Source: Rubinisphaera margarita (GTDB lineage Bacteria; Planctomycetota; Planctomycetia; Planctomycetales; Planctomycetaceae). Taken from it: DNA of 64,000 bases. Both the position numbers and the translations under genes were made by a program. A model generated the notes under the pieces. The model did no database searches, was not told the origin of the DNA, and saw only the letters and a program-made list of their open reading frames with translations. The stretch covers positions 186,001 to 250,000 of the forward strand of contig NZ_JAKFGB010000009.1 in NCBI RefSeq assembly GCF_022267515.1, given 5' to 3'. Shown piece by piece: positions 39,232 through 53,275 of this stretch; within the stretch, counting starts at the first letter, position 1; each line of letters begins with the position of its first letter.

Positions 39232-39560
39232 AGCTGTTCGCAGTCAGCGTCAATGACATTGCCGATGGCCCGAATGAGATCTCGCACCCGTTCTGGGGGA
39301 AGTGCTCCGATTTGTCCGTCGAGATCATTCTTGACCACGAGCGAAATAGTCTCGGCCTGAGCGACGCAATCTTTTGTGAACCCAAACTCCCCTTTGAGGA
39401 ACGGGACACAGTTTGGAAGCTGGGATCGCAGTGTGAATTTGGTGGAGGTGCAGAAGACGGCGAGCAGGTAATTCCCGCGGTTCAGTTCTTCGCGAGAAAC
39501 AATCACAGCGGGCCGGGCGCCAGCGGAGGTCCGAACCATGTAAACATCGCCCTGATTCAT
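39228..39560 (-). CDS. MazF/PemK-family endoribonuclease toxin
   Basis: 110 residues. The start MNQGDVYMVRTSAGARPAVIVS matches the MazF/PemK fold, which cleaves mRNA or other RNA at short sequences to stall growth. The conserved beta-strand region with PNCVPFLKGEFGFTKDCVAQAETIS follows. It is the second gene of a toxin-antitoxin pair: the antitoxin stop lies two bases upstream of this ATG, so the two are coupled. The toxin is probably active unless bound. Confidence 0.88.
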   Translation of the reverse strand: MNQGDVYMVRTSAGARPAVIVSREELNRGNYLLAVFCTSTKFTLRSQLPNCVPFLKGEFGFTKDCVAQAETISLVVKNDLDGQIGALPPERVRDLIRAIGNVIDADCEQL

Positions 39561-39562
39561 GA

Positions 39563-39760
39563 TTAGAACGAGTTCTCAGACGCCCAGGTGTTCCGCCCAC
39601 GTCGAGCAAGTTCAGCGATGGCGTGAAGGTCGTCATCGTTCTGCTCCTCATCGAGAAGGGAGGCGAGCACGATCACAATCTCTTCTCCGAGCTCGGGAGA
39701 GCTCACTCGCACCGATTCGCCTTTTCTCAGCAATTCGATCTGTTCGGCCGTTAATGTCAT
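39563..39760 (-). CDS. Antitoxin of the MazF pair
   Basis: 65 residues, starting MTLTAEQIELLRKGESVRVSSPELG and rich in acidic residues (DDDLHAIAELARRG at the end). It precedes the MazF toxin with a two-base gap, the order and spacing of type II pairs. The N-terminal part looks like a small DNA-binding or dimerisation strand pair followed by a toxin-binding tail; the exact family is not recognised. ATG at 39760 follows AGAAAGGTACGAT. Confidence 0.8.
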   Translation of the reverse strand: MTLTAEQIELLRKGESVRVSSPELGEEIVIVLASLLDEEQNDDDLHAIAELARRGRNTWASENSF

Positions 39761-39842
39761 ATCGTACCTTTCTGAACTTCCGATTCATTGTTGCCAGGCA
39801 TTCCGGGCGGTTCAATAGTATTCCGCGAGCATCGGCCCACGC

Positions 39843-39871
39843 TTGAGAATTCCCCCGCCGCGAGCTAGAAT
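39843..39871 (+). promoter_or_regulatory. Promoter of the tRNA-Arg gene
   Basis: TTGAGA at 39843-39848 and TAGAAT at 39866-39871 are exactly 17 bases apart and the start would fall about 9 bases before the tRNA. Confidence 0.7.
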
Positions 39872-39886
39872 TTCCGATGCAAATCC

Positions 39887-39960
39887 GTCCTTGTAGCTCA
39901 ATTGGATAGAGTGTCGGCCTCCGAAGCCGAAGGTTGTGGGTTCGACTCCCGCCAAGGACA
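39887..39960 (+). tRNA. tRNA-Arg (anticodon CCG)
   Basis: 74 bases forming a full cloverleaf: acceptor stem GTCCTTG (39887-39893) with CAAGGAC (39953-39959) and discriminator A, a D arm, an anticodon stem TCGGC with GCCGA enclosing the loop CTCCGAA, and a T arm with TTCGACT. The anticodon is CCG, reading CGG. The 3' CCA is not encoded. A promoter and a terminator flank it, so it is a single-gene unit. Confidence 0.97.
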
Positions 39961-39965
39961 TTTTC

Positions 39966-40002
39966 AGCGGACTGACGTGACTCGCGTCAGTCCGCTTTTT
40001 TT
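39966..40002 (+). terminator. Rho-independent terminator after tRNA-Arg
   Basis: A perfect 12-bp stem (39966-39977 with 39985-39996), 7-base loop and a run of T residues to 40002, starting 6 bases after the tRNA. Confidence 0.9.
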
Positions 40003-40148
40003 GTGCGCTCGTGGCTGGCCCGGTGAATGCCGGACATGCTCGATTCGTGACCCCGATTGCCTCGCATTCTCTTTCAGCGTTGAAGGGGGGCCTGCGATGA
40101 TCCAGAATGATTGTTCCCATCACCACGGTTCATCGCGCGGAGAGCTGC

Positions 40149-41642
<1,494 letters not shown>

Positions 41643-41651
41643 TCGTCGAAC

Positions 41652-41682
41652 GGGTGGCCCGGCCATTGAGGCCGGGCCACCC
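41652..41682. repeat. REP-like palindromic hairpin after glpK
   Basis: A perfect 13-bp stem (41652-41664 with 41670-41682) with 5-base loop starts 9 bases after the glpK stop. No T run follows. Its GGTGGCCCGG core resembles the terminal hairpins of the 200-bp elements at 47.7 and 51.1 kb. It may also serve as an RNA 3' stabiliser or terminator. Confidence 0.65.
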
Positions 41683-41833
41683 GGGTTCTAACGTCTGCCG
41701 AGCTGGATTTTTCTTCCCGAGGAAACGTCGGAGACGGGGTTTGCTTCTACTCCGGGCCACACGCAGTCGGCCGCAAGATGCCACCGGTACGGGGGAACCT
41801 TCCGGCTTGCCATTGTTTCCCCTCGTGAGCCGC

Positions 41834-41839
41834 TATAAT
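41834..41839 (+). promoter_or_regulatory. Probable -10 element of the RND exporter gene
   Basis: A perfect TATAAT lies 45 bases before the ATG. The -35 is poor: TTGTTT with 15-base spacing is the nearest candidate. Confidence 0.4.
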
Positions 41840-41884
41840 CTGGCTCTGCATCTGTCTTTCATCTCTCTGACGAACTCCGGCTTC

Positions 41885-44170
41885 ATGTCTGATCAGGTTG
41901 ATAATCCGACTGCTGCCGGGGATTCTGCGGAAGCCGATCCGGGCATCGCGCTGAGTCGTTCCCGTGTCTGGCGGCGCATTGTCGGCACGCTGATTCGCGG
42001 CCGGTATCTCTGTCTGCTGCTGACGATCGGTCTCACGCTGGTTGCCTGGCCGCTGTCGCAGCGGTTGACCCTGGAGCGGTCCATCGAATCGCTGTTCGCG
42101 CTCGATCACCCTCTGCTGCTGCGGTATCAGGAAAGCAAGCAGCTGTTCGGCGGCGATGAGTTCGTGATGATTTCCTGGAAGCAGAAGGATCTGCTCGAGT
42201 CGGAGAGTCTGAATGCGATCGATCAGTTCGGGCAGAAGCTTGGCGACCTGCCGGGCGTGAATCCGGAAAGTACGCAGACACTCTCCGCGGTGCTTCGTCC
42301 GAAAGGGATGGGCTTTCTCGGCGGGTTGTTCATGCGGATCCCGTCGGTTCGCAATAAGGCGCTCGAGTTTTCCGAAGGGGCGCTCATCGGTGAGGACCGG
42401 GAGACAACGGCGATTGTCGTGCGGCTCAAGCCGGAAGAAGAGACGAGCGTTCCGCGCGGCGTGACCCTGGCCGCAATTCGGAATCTGGCGGCTAATCACA
42501 GTCCGCCGGCCTATGTCGTCGGGGAGCCGGTGCAGGTTCACGACATGTTCGACATCGTCGAGGAAGACGGAGCCAAACTCGGCTGGGTCTCCTCGCTCAT
42601 TCTGCTGGCGGTTATCTTCTTTTTCTTCCGCAGTCTCCGCTGGATGATCCTGCCGATCGCGATTGTGCAGATCTCACTGATCTGGACGAAAGCCTATCTC
42701 GTCGCGTCCGGCATGCGGCTCAGTATGGTCAGCTCGATGCTGAACTCGCTGGTGACAATCATCGGCATCGCCACGGTGATGCACATCACAATCTACTTCC
42801 GCGAACTCCGCAAAGTCTTTCCCCGCCGCGAGGCTCTGCAACAGACCCTGCAGACGTTGCTGCCAGCCGTCTGCTGGACCTGTGCGACCACGGCTATCGG
42901 TTTCGGCGCTCTGCTCGCCAGTGATATCGTGCCGATTCGCAGTTTCGGCATCATGATGGTGCTTGGCGTTCTCTCGGTGCTTCTTGCCGTGTTTCTGCTG
43001 GTTCCCGGCGGCGTACTGATCGGCAACTTCAGTATCGATCCCCGCCGGTATCGCTGGGAGCCGCGTGTGACTGGCGGACTGCAGTCGCTGTTGAACGTGG
43101 TGCAGCGTTTCCCGCGAATCATCGGTGCGGGCACGGCTCTGCTGATGCTGTTCGGCCTGATCGGGCTCAGTTTCCTGCGGATCGAAACCGACTTCAGCAA
43201 GAACTTTCGTGCAGACAGTACCATCGTCCAGGCGCTGAACTTTGTGGAAGCCAACCTTGGAGGAGCAGGGAACTACGAAGTCAACTTCACGTTTGAAGAC
43301 GTGACCGACCCGGATGCGATGGACAAACTTCGCGCGATGGCCGACGACCTCCGAGCCATCGAAGTCGACGGAGCACCGGCTCTCACGAAAGTCATCGCCT
43401 ACACCGACGGCGTCGACTTCATCCCGTCCGCGGCTGGAAACTCGCTTTCCGCGAAACGTTCGACGCTTCAAAAGATGCAGCCCGAGTTCGAGCCGAGTCT
43501 GTTTAATGAAGATCAGCAACGAATGCGGGTTCTGTTGCGAGCCCTCGAACGACAGCCGGCCGAGCGGAAACTGCAGATGATCGACGAAGTGAACCGCGTG
43601 GCCCGCGAGTACTTCCCGGATGCGAAGACGACCGGCCTCTACGTCCTGCTCGCCAACATCATTCTCAGCCTGCTCAGCGATCAGGTCATGAGTTTTTCGC
43701 TGGCCGCGATTGGCATTTTCCTCTGCATGACGATCGCCTTCCGCAGTTGGAAAGCCGGCCTGATCGCCCTGGTGCCGAACCTGTTCCCGATTGTTCTGCT
43801 GATCGGCACACTCGGCTGGATCGGTTCGCTGGTCAACATCGGCACCGCGATGATCGCCAGTGTTTCCATCGGCCTGACGGTCGACTCCAGCATCCACTAT
43901 CTGTCGTCCTACTTCCGCGAAAAACAGGTTGGCCGCTCTCACGCCGAGGCGCTGGAGATCACCCAGTCGCAGATTGGTCTGTCGCTCGTCTTCTCCAACA
44001 TTGCTCTCATCTGCGGCTTCAGCGTCTTGACGCTCTCGCAGTTCGTTCCGCTGGTCTACTTCGGCGTCCTCGTCAGCATCGCCATGCTCGGCGGGTTGCT
44101 CGGAAACCTGGTTCTGTTGCCGCTCCTGTTGACCGGCATCTATGGCGAGAAGCAAACCGCCACGGCGTAA
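41885..44170 (+). CDS. RND/MMPL-family exporter
   Basis: 761 residues. The layout is that of RND permeases of the MMPL/HAE3 type: an N-terminal membrane segment (LCLLLTIGLTLVAWPLS), a periplasmic domain of about 180 residues, a block of five segments (WVSSLILLAVIFFFFRSLRW onward), a second single segment with another periplasmic domain, and a final block of five. The sterol-sensing-type repeats are visible in LNSLVTIIGIATVMHITIYF and VNIGTAMIASVSIGLTVDSSIHY. It is probably proton-driven; the substrate, perhaps lipids or hopanoids, is unknown. The frame is open to 41531 but that part overlaps glpK. Confidence 0.88.
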   Translation: MSDQVDNPTAAGDSAEADPGIALSRSRVWRRIVGTLIRGRYLCLLLTIGLTLVAWPLSQRLTLERSIESLFALDHPLLLRYQESKQLFGGDEFVMISWKQKDLLESESLNAIDQFGQKLGDLPGVNPESTQTLSAVLRPKGMGFLGGLFMRIPSVRNKALEFSEGALIGEDRETTAIVVRLKPEEETSVPRGVTLAAIRNLAANHSPPAYVVGEPVQVHDMFDIVEEDGAKLGWVSSLILLAVIFFFFRSLRWMILPIAIVQISLIWTKAYLVASGMRLSMVSSMLNSLVTIIGIATVMHITIYFRELRKVFPRREALQQTLQTLLPAVCWTCATTAIGFGALLASDIVPIRSFGIMMVLGVLSVLLAVFLLVPGGVLIGNFSIDPRRYRWEPRVTGGLQSLLNVVQRFPRIIGAGTALLMLFGLIGLSFLRIETDFSKNFRADSTIVQALNFVEANLGGAGNYEVNFTFEDVTDPDAMDKLRAMADDLRAIEVDGAPALTKVIAYTDGVDFIPSAAGNSLSAKRSTLQKMQPEFEPSLFNEDQQRMRVLLRALERQPAERKLQMIDEVNRVAREYFPDAKTTGLYVLLANIILSLLSDQVMSFSLAAIGIFLCMTIAFRSWKAGLIALVPNLFPIVLLIGTLGWIGSLVNIGTAMIASVSIGLTVDSSIHYLSSYFREKQVGRSHAEALEITQSQIGLSLVFSNIALICGFSVLTLSQFVPLVYFGVLVSIAMLGGLLGNLVLLPLLLTGIYGEKQTATA

Positions 44171-44186
44171 TTCTTCGTTCGACCGG

Positions 44187-44367
<181 letters not shown>

Positions 44368-44382
44368 CCTGACCGGAACCAA

Positions 44383-45363
44383 CTACTTCGCCTGGAACAG
44401 TTCCAGGTCGTGCTGGACCATCATTTTGACCAGTTCCGGGAAGAGGACCGTTGGTTCCCAGCCGAATTGTTGCTTCGCTTTGCTCGCGTCGCCCATCAGC
44501 ACGTGCACTTCGGCCGGGCGGTAGAAGCGGGGATCGACGACGACGTAGTCTTCGTAGTTCAGGCCTGCTTCGGCGAAGGCGAGTTCGCAGAATTCGCGGA
44601 CGGTGTGCGTCTCGCCCGTGGCGATCACGAAGTCGTCCGGCTTCTCCTGCTGCAGCATCAGGTGCATCGCCTTCACGTAGTCGCCGGCGAAACCCCAGTC
44701 CCGTTTGGCTTCGAGATTGCCGAGCGGCAGCTTTGTCAGTTCGCCCCGTTTAATGCGAGCCACGTGCGAGGTGATTTTCCGCGTGACGAACTCAAAGCCT
44801 CTGCGGGGCGATTCGTGATTGAACAGGATCCCCGAAGCGACATACATGTCGTACGACTCGCGGTAGTTTCGCGACAGATCGAACCCGGTCACTTTCGAGA
44901 TGCCGTACGGCGACCGTGGATAGAATCGTGTCTGTTCACTCTGCGGCACTTCGGGGGCGTGGCCGAACATCTCGCTGGAGCCGGCGAAGTAGAACCGGCA
45001 CTCGGGAACGAGCTTCCGCACCGCTTCGAGCAGATAATGTGTGCCGTCGATATTCGTGTGGAATGTTGAGAACGAATCTTCGAACGAGTACGACACGAAA
45101 CTCTGAGCGGCCAGGTGATACAGCTCATCGGGGCGGACTTCGGAAAGGACGCCGTAGAGGCTCGGAAAACTCTCCAGTGAAGCCGAGTGCAGATGCAGCT
45201 GATCGAGAATTCCAGAGAGTCGATTGAGCCGGTTCGACGGATCTTCCAGCGCGACCCGCCGCACGATGCCGTGAACTTCGTACCCGAGGCTCAGCAGATG
45301 TTCGGCCAGATAAGACCCGTCCTGTCCCGTGATTCCAGTAATCAGTGCTCGTTTCGTCGCCAT
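44383..45363 (-). CDS. gmd: GDP-mannose 4,6-dehydratase
   Basis: 326 residues. Gmd makes GDP-4-keto-6-deoxymannose, precursor of GDP-fucose, -rhamnose and -perosamine. The NAD(P)-binding GITGQDGSYLAEHLL, the catalytic Ser in FAGSSEMFG, YxxxK in SPYGISK and the family segments FNHESPRRGFEFVTRKI and LGNLEAKRDWGFAGDYVKAM are all present. It is slightly shorter than the usual 340-370 residues. A reductase or epimerase for the next step is not adjacent. Confidence 0.93.
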   Translation of the reverse strand: MATKRALITGITGQDGSYLAEHLLSLGYEVHGIVRRVALEDPSNRLNRLSGILDQLHLHSASLESFPSLYGVLSEVRPDELYHLAAQSFVSYSFEDSFSTFHTNIDGTHYLLEAVRKLVPECRFYFAGSSEMFGHAPEVPQSEQTRFYPRSPYGISKVTGFDLSRNYRESYDMYVASGILFNHESPRRGFEFVTRKITSHVARIKRGELTKLPLGNLEAKRDWGFAGDYVKAMHLMLQQEKPDDFVIATGETHTVREFCELAFAEAGLNYEDYVVVDPRFYRPAEVHVLMGDASKAKQQFGWEPTVLFPELVKMMVQHDLELFQAK

Positions 45364-45420
45364 CAGCTGTCCATCAAAGTGTAATGGATTGTCGATCGGA
45401 AAATCTCAGTCATTCAACGT

Positions 45421-45458
45421 CCCCTCGCCCCGTGGGGAGAGGGTTAGGGTGAGGGGGA
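45421..45458 (+). repeat. Dispersed intergenic repeat, copy 2
   Basis: CCCCTCGCCCCGTGGGGAGA then GGGTTAGGGTGAGGGG. It resembles the minus-strand segment at 22553-22590 and a common type of CCCTCGCCCC/GGGTGAGGG intergenic repeat. Confidence 0.55.
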
Positions 45459-45734
45459 AATGCGGGCAACATGCTTCACAGGCCGCTGATTTCATTCTGA
45501 ATGAATACGTCCCTGAGTGCTCGCCGCCTCATCCGCCCTTCAGGTCCACTGCATCTGGCAGAGGTCTCGAGCCGCTCCCTTGAAGGGACACGGTTTGCCT
45601 GACACGGATGGAAAGCCAGACCCCGACAGGGTTTCCCTCGTTCCGATCGCAGATCATAGACCTTTCTAACTCGGGAAACTACGGTGGTTTGCGAAACGAG
45701 GCGTGGGAACGGCTGATTTTCCCTCAGAAGACTC

Positions 45735-45740
45735 TATAAT
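45735..45740 (+). promoter_or_regulatory. Probable -10 element of thiC
   Basis: A perfect TATAAT is 80 bases before the thiC ATG, with no good -35 at 16-18 bases. The short 5' leader (about 73 bases) leaves little room for a riboswitch. Confidence 0.4.
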
Positions 45741-45819
45741 TCGAGGCGGTGACCTTGCCGCTCTCTGCACCGCACGTTTTGGCTGCACGGCAGCTTCTCA
45801 GATAAGAATTGGACTTCGC

Positions 45820-47625
<1,806 letters not shown>

Positions 47626-47655
47626 AAACCAAAAAGGTTTGCCGACTTTCCGAAG

Positions 47656-47690
47656 ATCACCCCGGTTCATTTGAGCCGGGGTGATTTTTC
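47656..47690 (+). terminator. Rho-independent terminator after thiC
   Basis: A 10-bp stem (47656-47665 with 47676-47685) and T residues at 47685-47689 lie 30 bases after the thiC stop. Confidence 0.85.
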
Positions 47691-47715
47691 GTTTTGAATT
47701 GCCGAGAACGAGAAC

Positions 47716-47907
47716 GGATGGCCCGGAGGTTTACCTCCGGGTTGCGCAGCAACAAGCAGTTGCCCATTGACGAACTTCGGTCCGTCAGGCGTCCAATCTC
47801 AATGAGAACCAACTGTGTTGCATCGGCTCCCAGGCGTGCTATTCACCAACGTCCGACGGGCGGCTGCTTGTGACTTCGTCACCCGGAAGTGAACTTCCGG
47901 GCCATCC
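47716..47907. repeat. About 200-bp palindromic element, copy A
   Basis: The element starts and ends with inverted 26-base hairpins (GGATGGCCCGGAGGTT at the left, GTGAACTTCCGGGCCATCC at the right) and the inner arms CAAGCAG...GCCCRTTG and ACGGGCGGCTGCTTG also pair. Copy B at 51082-51292 matches it along most of its length. This is the structure of a MITE or long REPIN. Confidence 0.75.
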
Positions 47908-47920
47908 TTGGGGGTGTTGA

Positions 47921-48022
47921 TTAGCTGAGGGAGTCGATTGGGGTGATCTTCACGCCGATGAACTTGCGTTGTTCGTACCAGCGCGCGGAGCTCCAGCAGT
48001 AGTCGGTGGCGTATCTCACCAG
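47921..48022 (-). pseudogene. C-terminal remnant of a REP-associated tyrosine transposase (Y1_Tnp/RAYT)
   Basis: The minus strand encodes YATDYCWSSARWYEQRKFIG followed by VKITPIDSLS and a stop. WSSARWYE close to the C-terminus is typical of Y1 transposases that act on REP elements. Only about 34 codons survive; upstream the sequence joins a diverged copy of the palindromic element. The remnant lies 13 bases from element copy A, as RAYT genes usually neighbour their REPs. I recognise the family from the motif only. Confidence 0.6.
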
Positions 48023-48025
48023 TCC

Positions 48026-48108
48026 CCCGGGTTGCTCATCAACAGGCAGTCACCCATTGATGAGCCTATACTCTGAGGCGTCCAGTTCAACGAGCATGTT
48101 GTCGCGTC
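48026..48108. repeat. Diverged partial copy of the palindromic element
   Basis: The segment GGGTTGCTCATCAACAGGCA then CACCCATTGATGAGCC and AGGCGTCC follows the same order as the inner part of copy A with about a quarter of bases changed. The terminal hairpins are not present. Confidence 0.55.
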
Positions 48109-48717
48109 TAGACTTCGTCTCTGAGATGAACCGCGGGCTATTTCACGGACGGGGACACGTCAGCAAAGTTCGCGGTTGTCTAGTGAATATTCCGCGAGGC
48201 CCGTTAATTCTCTGTGAGTATTTTGGCATCGACGTCAGGTGTCGTCGCTCGGAAAGGGCCAGGGAATGGATCGGGCCGCTTGCCGTCGAGACTGTATTGC
48301 CTGTGAAACTGGCCGGTTGAAGAGATTTGCAGCTGGGATTGTCAGAGTCGACAGGTTGAGAAAAGTAGCGTGCGTCCTGAAACGGGCCAGCGATGGTCAT
48401 GATTGTTCAAACTCGCAAGGTTGAAAAAACCCGGTTACGATATCCAGATATCAATTCGCCGCGGGAATGAACAACGATTCTGTCATCTTGGCTCTGCTGT
48501 CAATCGGCAGTTGCTCTCCCGCAGCCAAGTGCTGAAGTTAATACGCCTGTCGAATGCTCCGAGACTGTGGCCGCGATGGCCTGTGTCTGGGGTGGCCGCT
48601 CGTAATCCAGCACAACGGAGGCGTCAAGGTTACGCAAGCGACGCCTGCGGTTGAAATTAGAATGTGTTCTCGTACAAGGCTCTCATCACCGATGCCGTGG
48701 ACAGGAAGAAAGTTGCA

Positions 48718-51051
<2,334 letters not shown>

Positions 51052-51377
51052 AGCATGTCCGAACTTCGGGGGAACTCGACGGGATGGCCCGAAGCGAACT
51101 TCCGGGTTGAAGACAGGCCTCTTGTTGCTCCGCAACAAGCAGTTGCCCGTTGACGAACTTCGGTCTGTGAAGCGTTCACTCTCGGACGAGAAACATGCTG
51201 TCTTGTAGTGGTCCCCCGGCGTGCTATTCACCAGCGTTCCACGGGCGGCTGCTTGTGACTTCGTCACCCGGAAGTGAACTTCCGGGCCATCCTTTGTTGT
51301 CCAGCCACCCTTTGTTGGTCGAGCGAGTGGCTGAGCACGTGAGTCCACTGTAGTGGGGCGTCGAGGCAGCGGGTTGC
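51052..51377. other. Intergenic region carrying palindromic element copy B
   Basis: 326 bases between the convergent sulfatase and DMT genes. Most of it is element copy B; the rest (51293-51377) shows no gene. Confidence 0.55.
51082..51292. repeat. About 200-bp palindromic element, copy B
   Basis: The right-hand 60 bases (GGGCGGCTGCTTGTGACTTC onward to CCGGGCCATCC) are identical or nearly so to copy A at 47716-47907. The left hairpin reads GGATGGCCCGAAGCGAACTT and again mirrors the right end. Copies A and B flank the sulfatase locus. Confidence 0.75.
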
Positions 51378-51824
51378 TTATCGAGTCTGGATTAGCAGGA
51401 GGCCGCCGAGGAGCATCAGGCAGCCGAGGATTCGGGGGAGAGACACGGGGATGACCGGGACGCCGAGGATGCCGAAGTGGTCGATGATGATCGCCATGAA
51501 CAGCTGCCCGACCACGGTCGCGGCGAGGACGTTGGCCGGTCCGATTTTGGGGGTCACGACCAGAACGGTGGTCACGAAGACGACGCCGAACAGTCCGCCG
51601 ATAAAGTAGTACCAGGGCAGAACGGAATTCTGAGGCCAGGAGGGGATGCCGGGCGTTGTGACCAGGAGCAGGATGATCAGCGCGACGGTCCCGCCGAGGA
51701 ACGAGAAGAAGGCCGCGAACAACGGATTGTTGAGTGCGATTCCCAGACGCCCGTTTACGATGGCCTGAAAGGGAATCACAAAGGCCGCCATCGAGGCGAC
51801 CAGCATCAGAAGCAACTCTCGCAC
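51378..51824 (-). CDS. DMT-family transporter (DUF606/YdcZ-like)
   Basis: 148 residues with about five hydrophobic segments, matching the half-size YdcZ/DUF606 group of drug/metabolite transporters. The start region has LVASMAAFVIPFQAIVNGRLG and the C-terminus LPRILGCLMLLGGLLLIQTR, both characteristic. Such half-size proteins usually pair or dimerise; no partner is adjacent. The GTG at 51824 follows AGGGACAGTTCC and is preferred over a longer frame. Confidence 0.82.
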   Translation of the reverse strand: MRELLLMLVASMAAFVIPFQAIVNGRLGIALNNPLFAAFFSFLGGTVALIILLLVTTPGIPSWPQNSVLPWYYFIGGLFGVVFVTTVLVVTPKIGPANVLAATVVGQLFMAIIIDHFGILGVPVIPVSLPRILGCLMLLGGLLLIQTR

Positions 51825-51933
51825 GGAACTGTCCCTACTTGAACTCAGGTTTCTCCAAAGTCCGATCATAGGGCGGTTCGGGAGCGGCGTCCATGGGCTG
51901 CCGGACGTGCCGGCCGCAAGAAGCCGCCGAGTC

Positions 51934-52917
51934 TCACTTCAGTGGAATCGGCTCTTCGAACTCGTCCCAGCGGCGGGCGAGCCGAGCCTGGTCGTTCTCG
52001 TAGACTTTGAGCGTCACCTCGTTCAGTTCGGCGGCCTGTTCCGGCATCACGCCCTGCAGTTTGCCGGCGAGTTCCTGGACCCAGCGCGGCTGACGGGCCA
52101 TCGAGAGCGACATCGAATGCAGGAACAGGCTGATCTCCTGGAAGTTGCGGTCGGCGATGTAATTGCTGACCGGCGAGATCATTTTGGCGGCTGCTTCGAT
52201 CGCCAGATTCGGGAAGGCCACGAAGACGTCGGCCGAATGACGGACGAACGTAGTTCCATCTTTGGCTTTCTCAAACCGGGCATTGATGCAGATCAGGCCG
52301 TTGGCGGTAATCGGGTTCTTCAGGAACGGACTCTGGAATTCTCCTTCGCAGTAGACGATGTTCGACGTCTGACTCCGTTTCAGGAAGAAGACCTTGCTGT
52401 TGGTTCCATCGACGTTATTCATCTGAAACTGGTACTTGCCCGCAGGGCGGAGTTCGATCGCCGAGATGCCGAGCGACTGCCACAGTCCCACGACGACATC
52501 CGGGTTTCCGATGAAGTAGTCGTAGGCGGCGGGATCCATTTCGAAGCGGACTTCCGGCAGACGGCGGAACAGGCTCATTTTCTCAATCATCTGCTCGGCG
52601 GTCTGTCGTCCCGAGGGAGTCAGTCGCGTGCGTTGCAGCCGATCGATCGCCTGTTCCTTGAGTTGGCGATCAGAGCTTCCTTCCTGGGTGACCCGGAAAT
52701 TCGGAAGCAGCCGCTCGATTTCTCGATCGCGGTCGGCATCGCCATAGACCTTGCGGCGGTCCACATCGCTGTCGAACGTCTGCAGTCGATTGACGCTGTC
52801 GCGAATTTGTTCCTGAACCTGGGGTTCAGATTCACCCGGCGTCAACTCGCCGGCATGCAGCAACCCCATCGAGGTCGCCATAAAGATTCCGCCGAGAATG
52901 GCAGGCGTAACGTTCAT
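51934..52917 (-). CDS. Exported protein of unknown function
   Basis: 327 residues. A signal peptide (MNVTPAILGGIFMATSMGLLHAGE) precedes a mixed alpha/beta mature protein with no recognised family and two Cys. The ATG at 52917 begins the signal peptide; an in-frame extension to 53040 is not hydrophobic. It lies on the same strand as the large lipoprotein-like gene upstream, but a hairpin at 53209-53238 separates them. Confidence 0.7.
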   Translation of the reverse strand: MNVTPAILGGIFMATSMGLLHAGELTPGESEPQVQEQIRDSVNRLQTFDSDVDRRKVYGDADRDREIERLLPNFRVTQEGSSDRQLKEQAIDRLQRTRLTPSGRQTAEQMIEKMSLFRRLPEVRFEMDPAAYDYFIGNPDVVVGLWQSLGISAIELRPAGKYQFQMNNVDGTNSKVFFLKRSQTSNIVYCEGEFQSPFLKNPITANGLICINARFEKAKDGTTFVRHSADVFVAFPNLAIEAAAKMISPVSNYIADRNFQEISLFLHSMSLSMARQPRWVQELAGKLQGVMPEQAAELNEVTLKVYENDQARLARRWDEFEEPIPLK

Positions 52918-53275
52918 TGGGCCAACCTGGTAGGAAATCCGATAAAGGCCGCTCGCCAGCCAATAGAGGAATGGGCGAGCAGCGCGCGTGCGAACAGCGC
53001 CGAGTCGATCCACGTCTTGCAGTCCCAGCCGTGAGCACATCGATTGCGGGATCCGGCTACCCCCCCATGAAGCAGGCCGATCCCCTCACTCAAAATCGGC
53101 GCAATCGATACCATCCGACCAGTCGTTTTCGGCGCGATCGGCCCGACTTACAAAGATTGCACAACCGACTGACCGAATCGAACGGATCTTGCCGGCCACC
53201 AATGCAGAACGGGAAGCAGAATTGCTTCTGCTTCCCGTGTCCGCGTTCTCTATCCGTGTCGAGAATTGTCGGAAA
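52918..53275. other. Intergenic region with a strong hairpin
   Basis: 358 bases between two minus-strand genes. It holds the hairpin at 53209-53238 and presumably a promoter for the downstream gene; nothing else is supported. Confidence 0.5.
53209..53238 (-). terminator. Terminator-like hairpin after the lipoprotein gene
   Basis: A perfect 13-bp stem (53209-53221 with 53226-53238) with loop TTGC, 38 bases after the stop of the gene at 53276. No T run follows, so it may be a stabiliser rather than a true terminator. Confidence 0.5.

Larger units (their letters stand above)
45364..45819. other. Intergenic region between gmd and thiC
   Basis: 456 bases between divergent genes. It contains the dispersed repeat at 45421-45458 and a TATAAT box at 45735-45740. 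No thiamine-pyrophosphate riboswitch consensus could be recognised, and only about 73 bases separate the predicted start from thiC. Confidence 0.5.
47626..48717. other. Gene-poor region between thiC and the sulfatase gene
   Basis: 1,092 bases. It contains the thiC terminator, the 200-bp palindromic element copy A (47716-47907), the REP-associated transposase remnant (47921-48022), a diverged partial element (48026-48108) and about 600 bases in which no gene is supported. The promoter of the sulfatase gene should be near 48,600. Confidence 0.6.

Noticed and set aside
39228..40002. An integrated element at tRNA-Arg.
   Set aside because: No integrase gene and no direct repeat of the tRNA 3' end was found in the surrounding bases.
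45480..45640. Possible TPP riboswitch before thiC.
   Set aside because: No CUGAGA or GAACCUGAUC-type core was seen and it lies upstream of the predicted transcription start.
48006..48320. A 104-codon frame in the gene-poor region.
   Set aside because: It runs across repeat sequence and the transposase remnant, with no start signal or family match.
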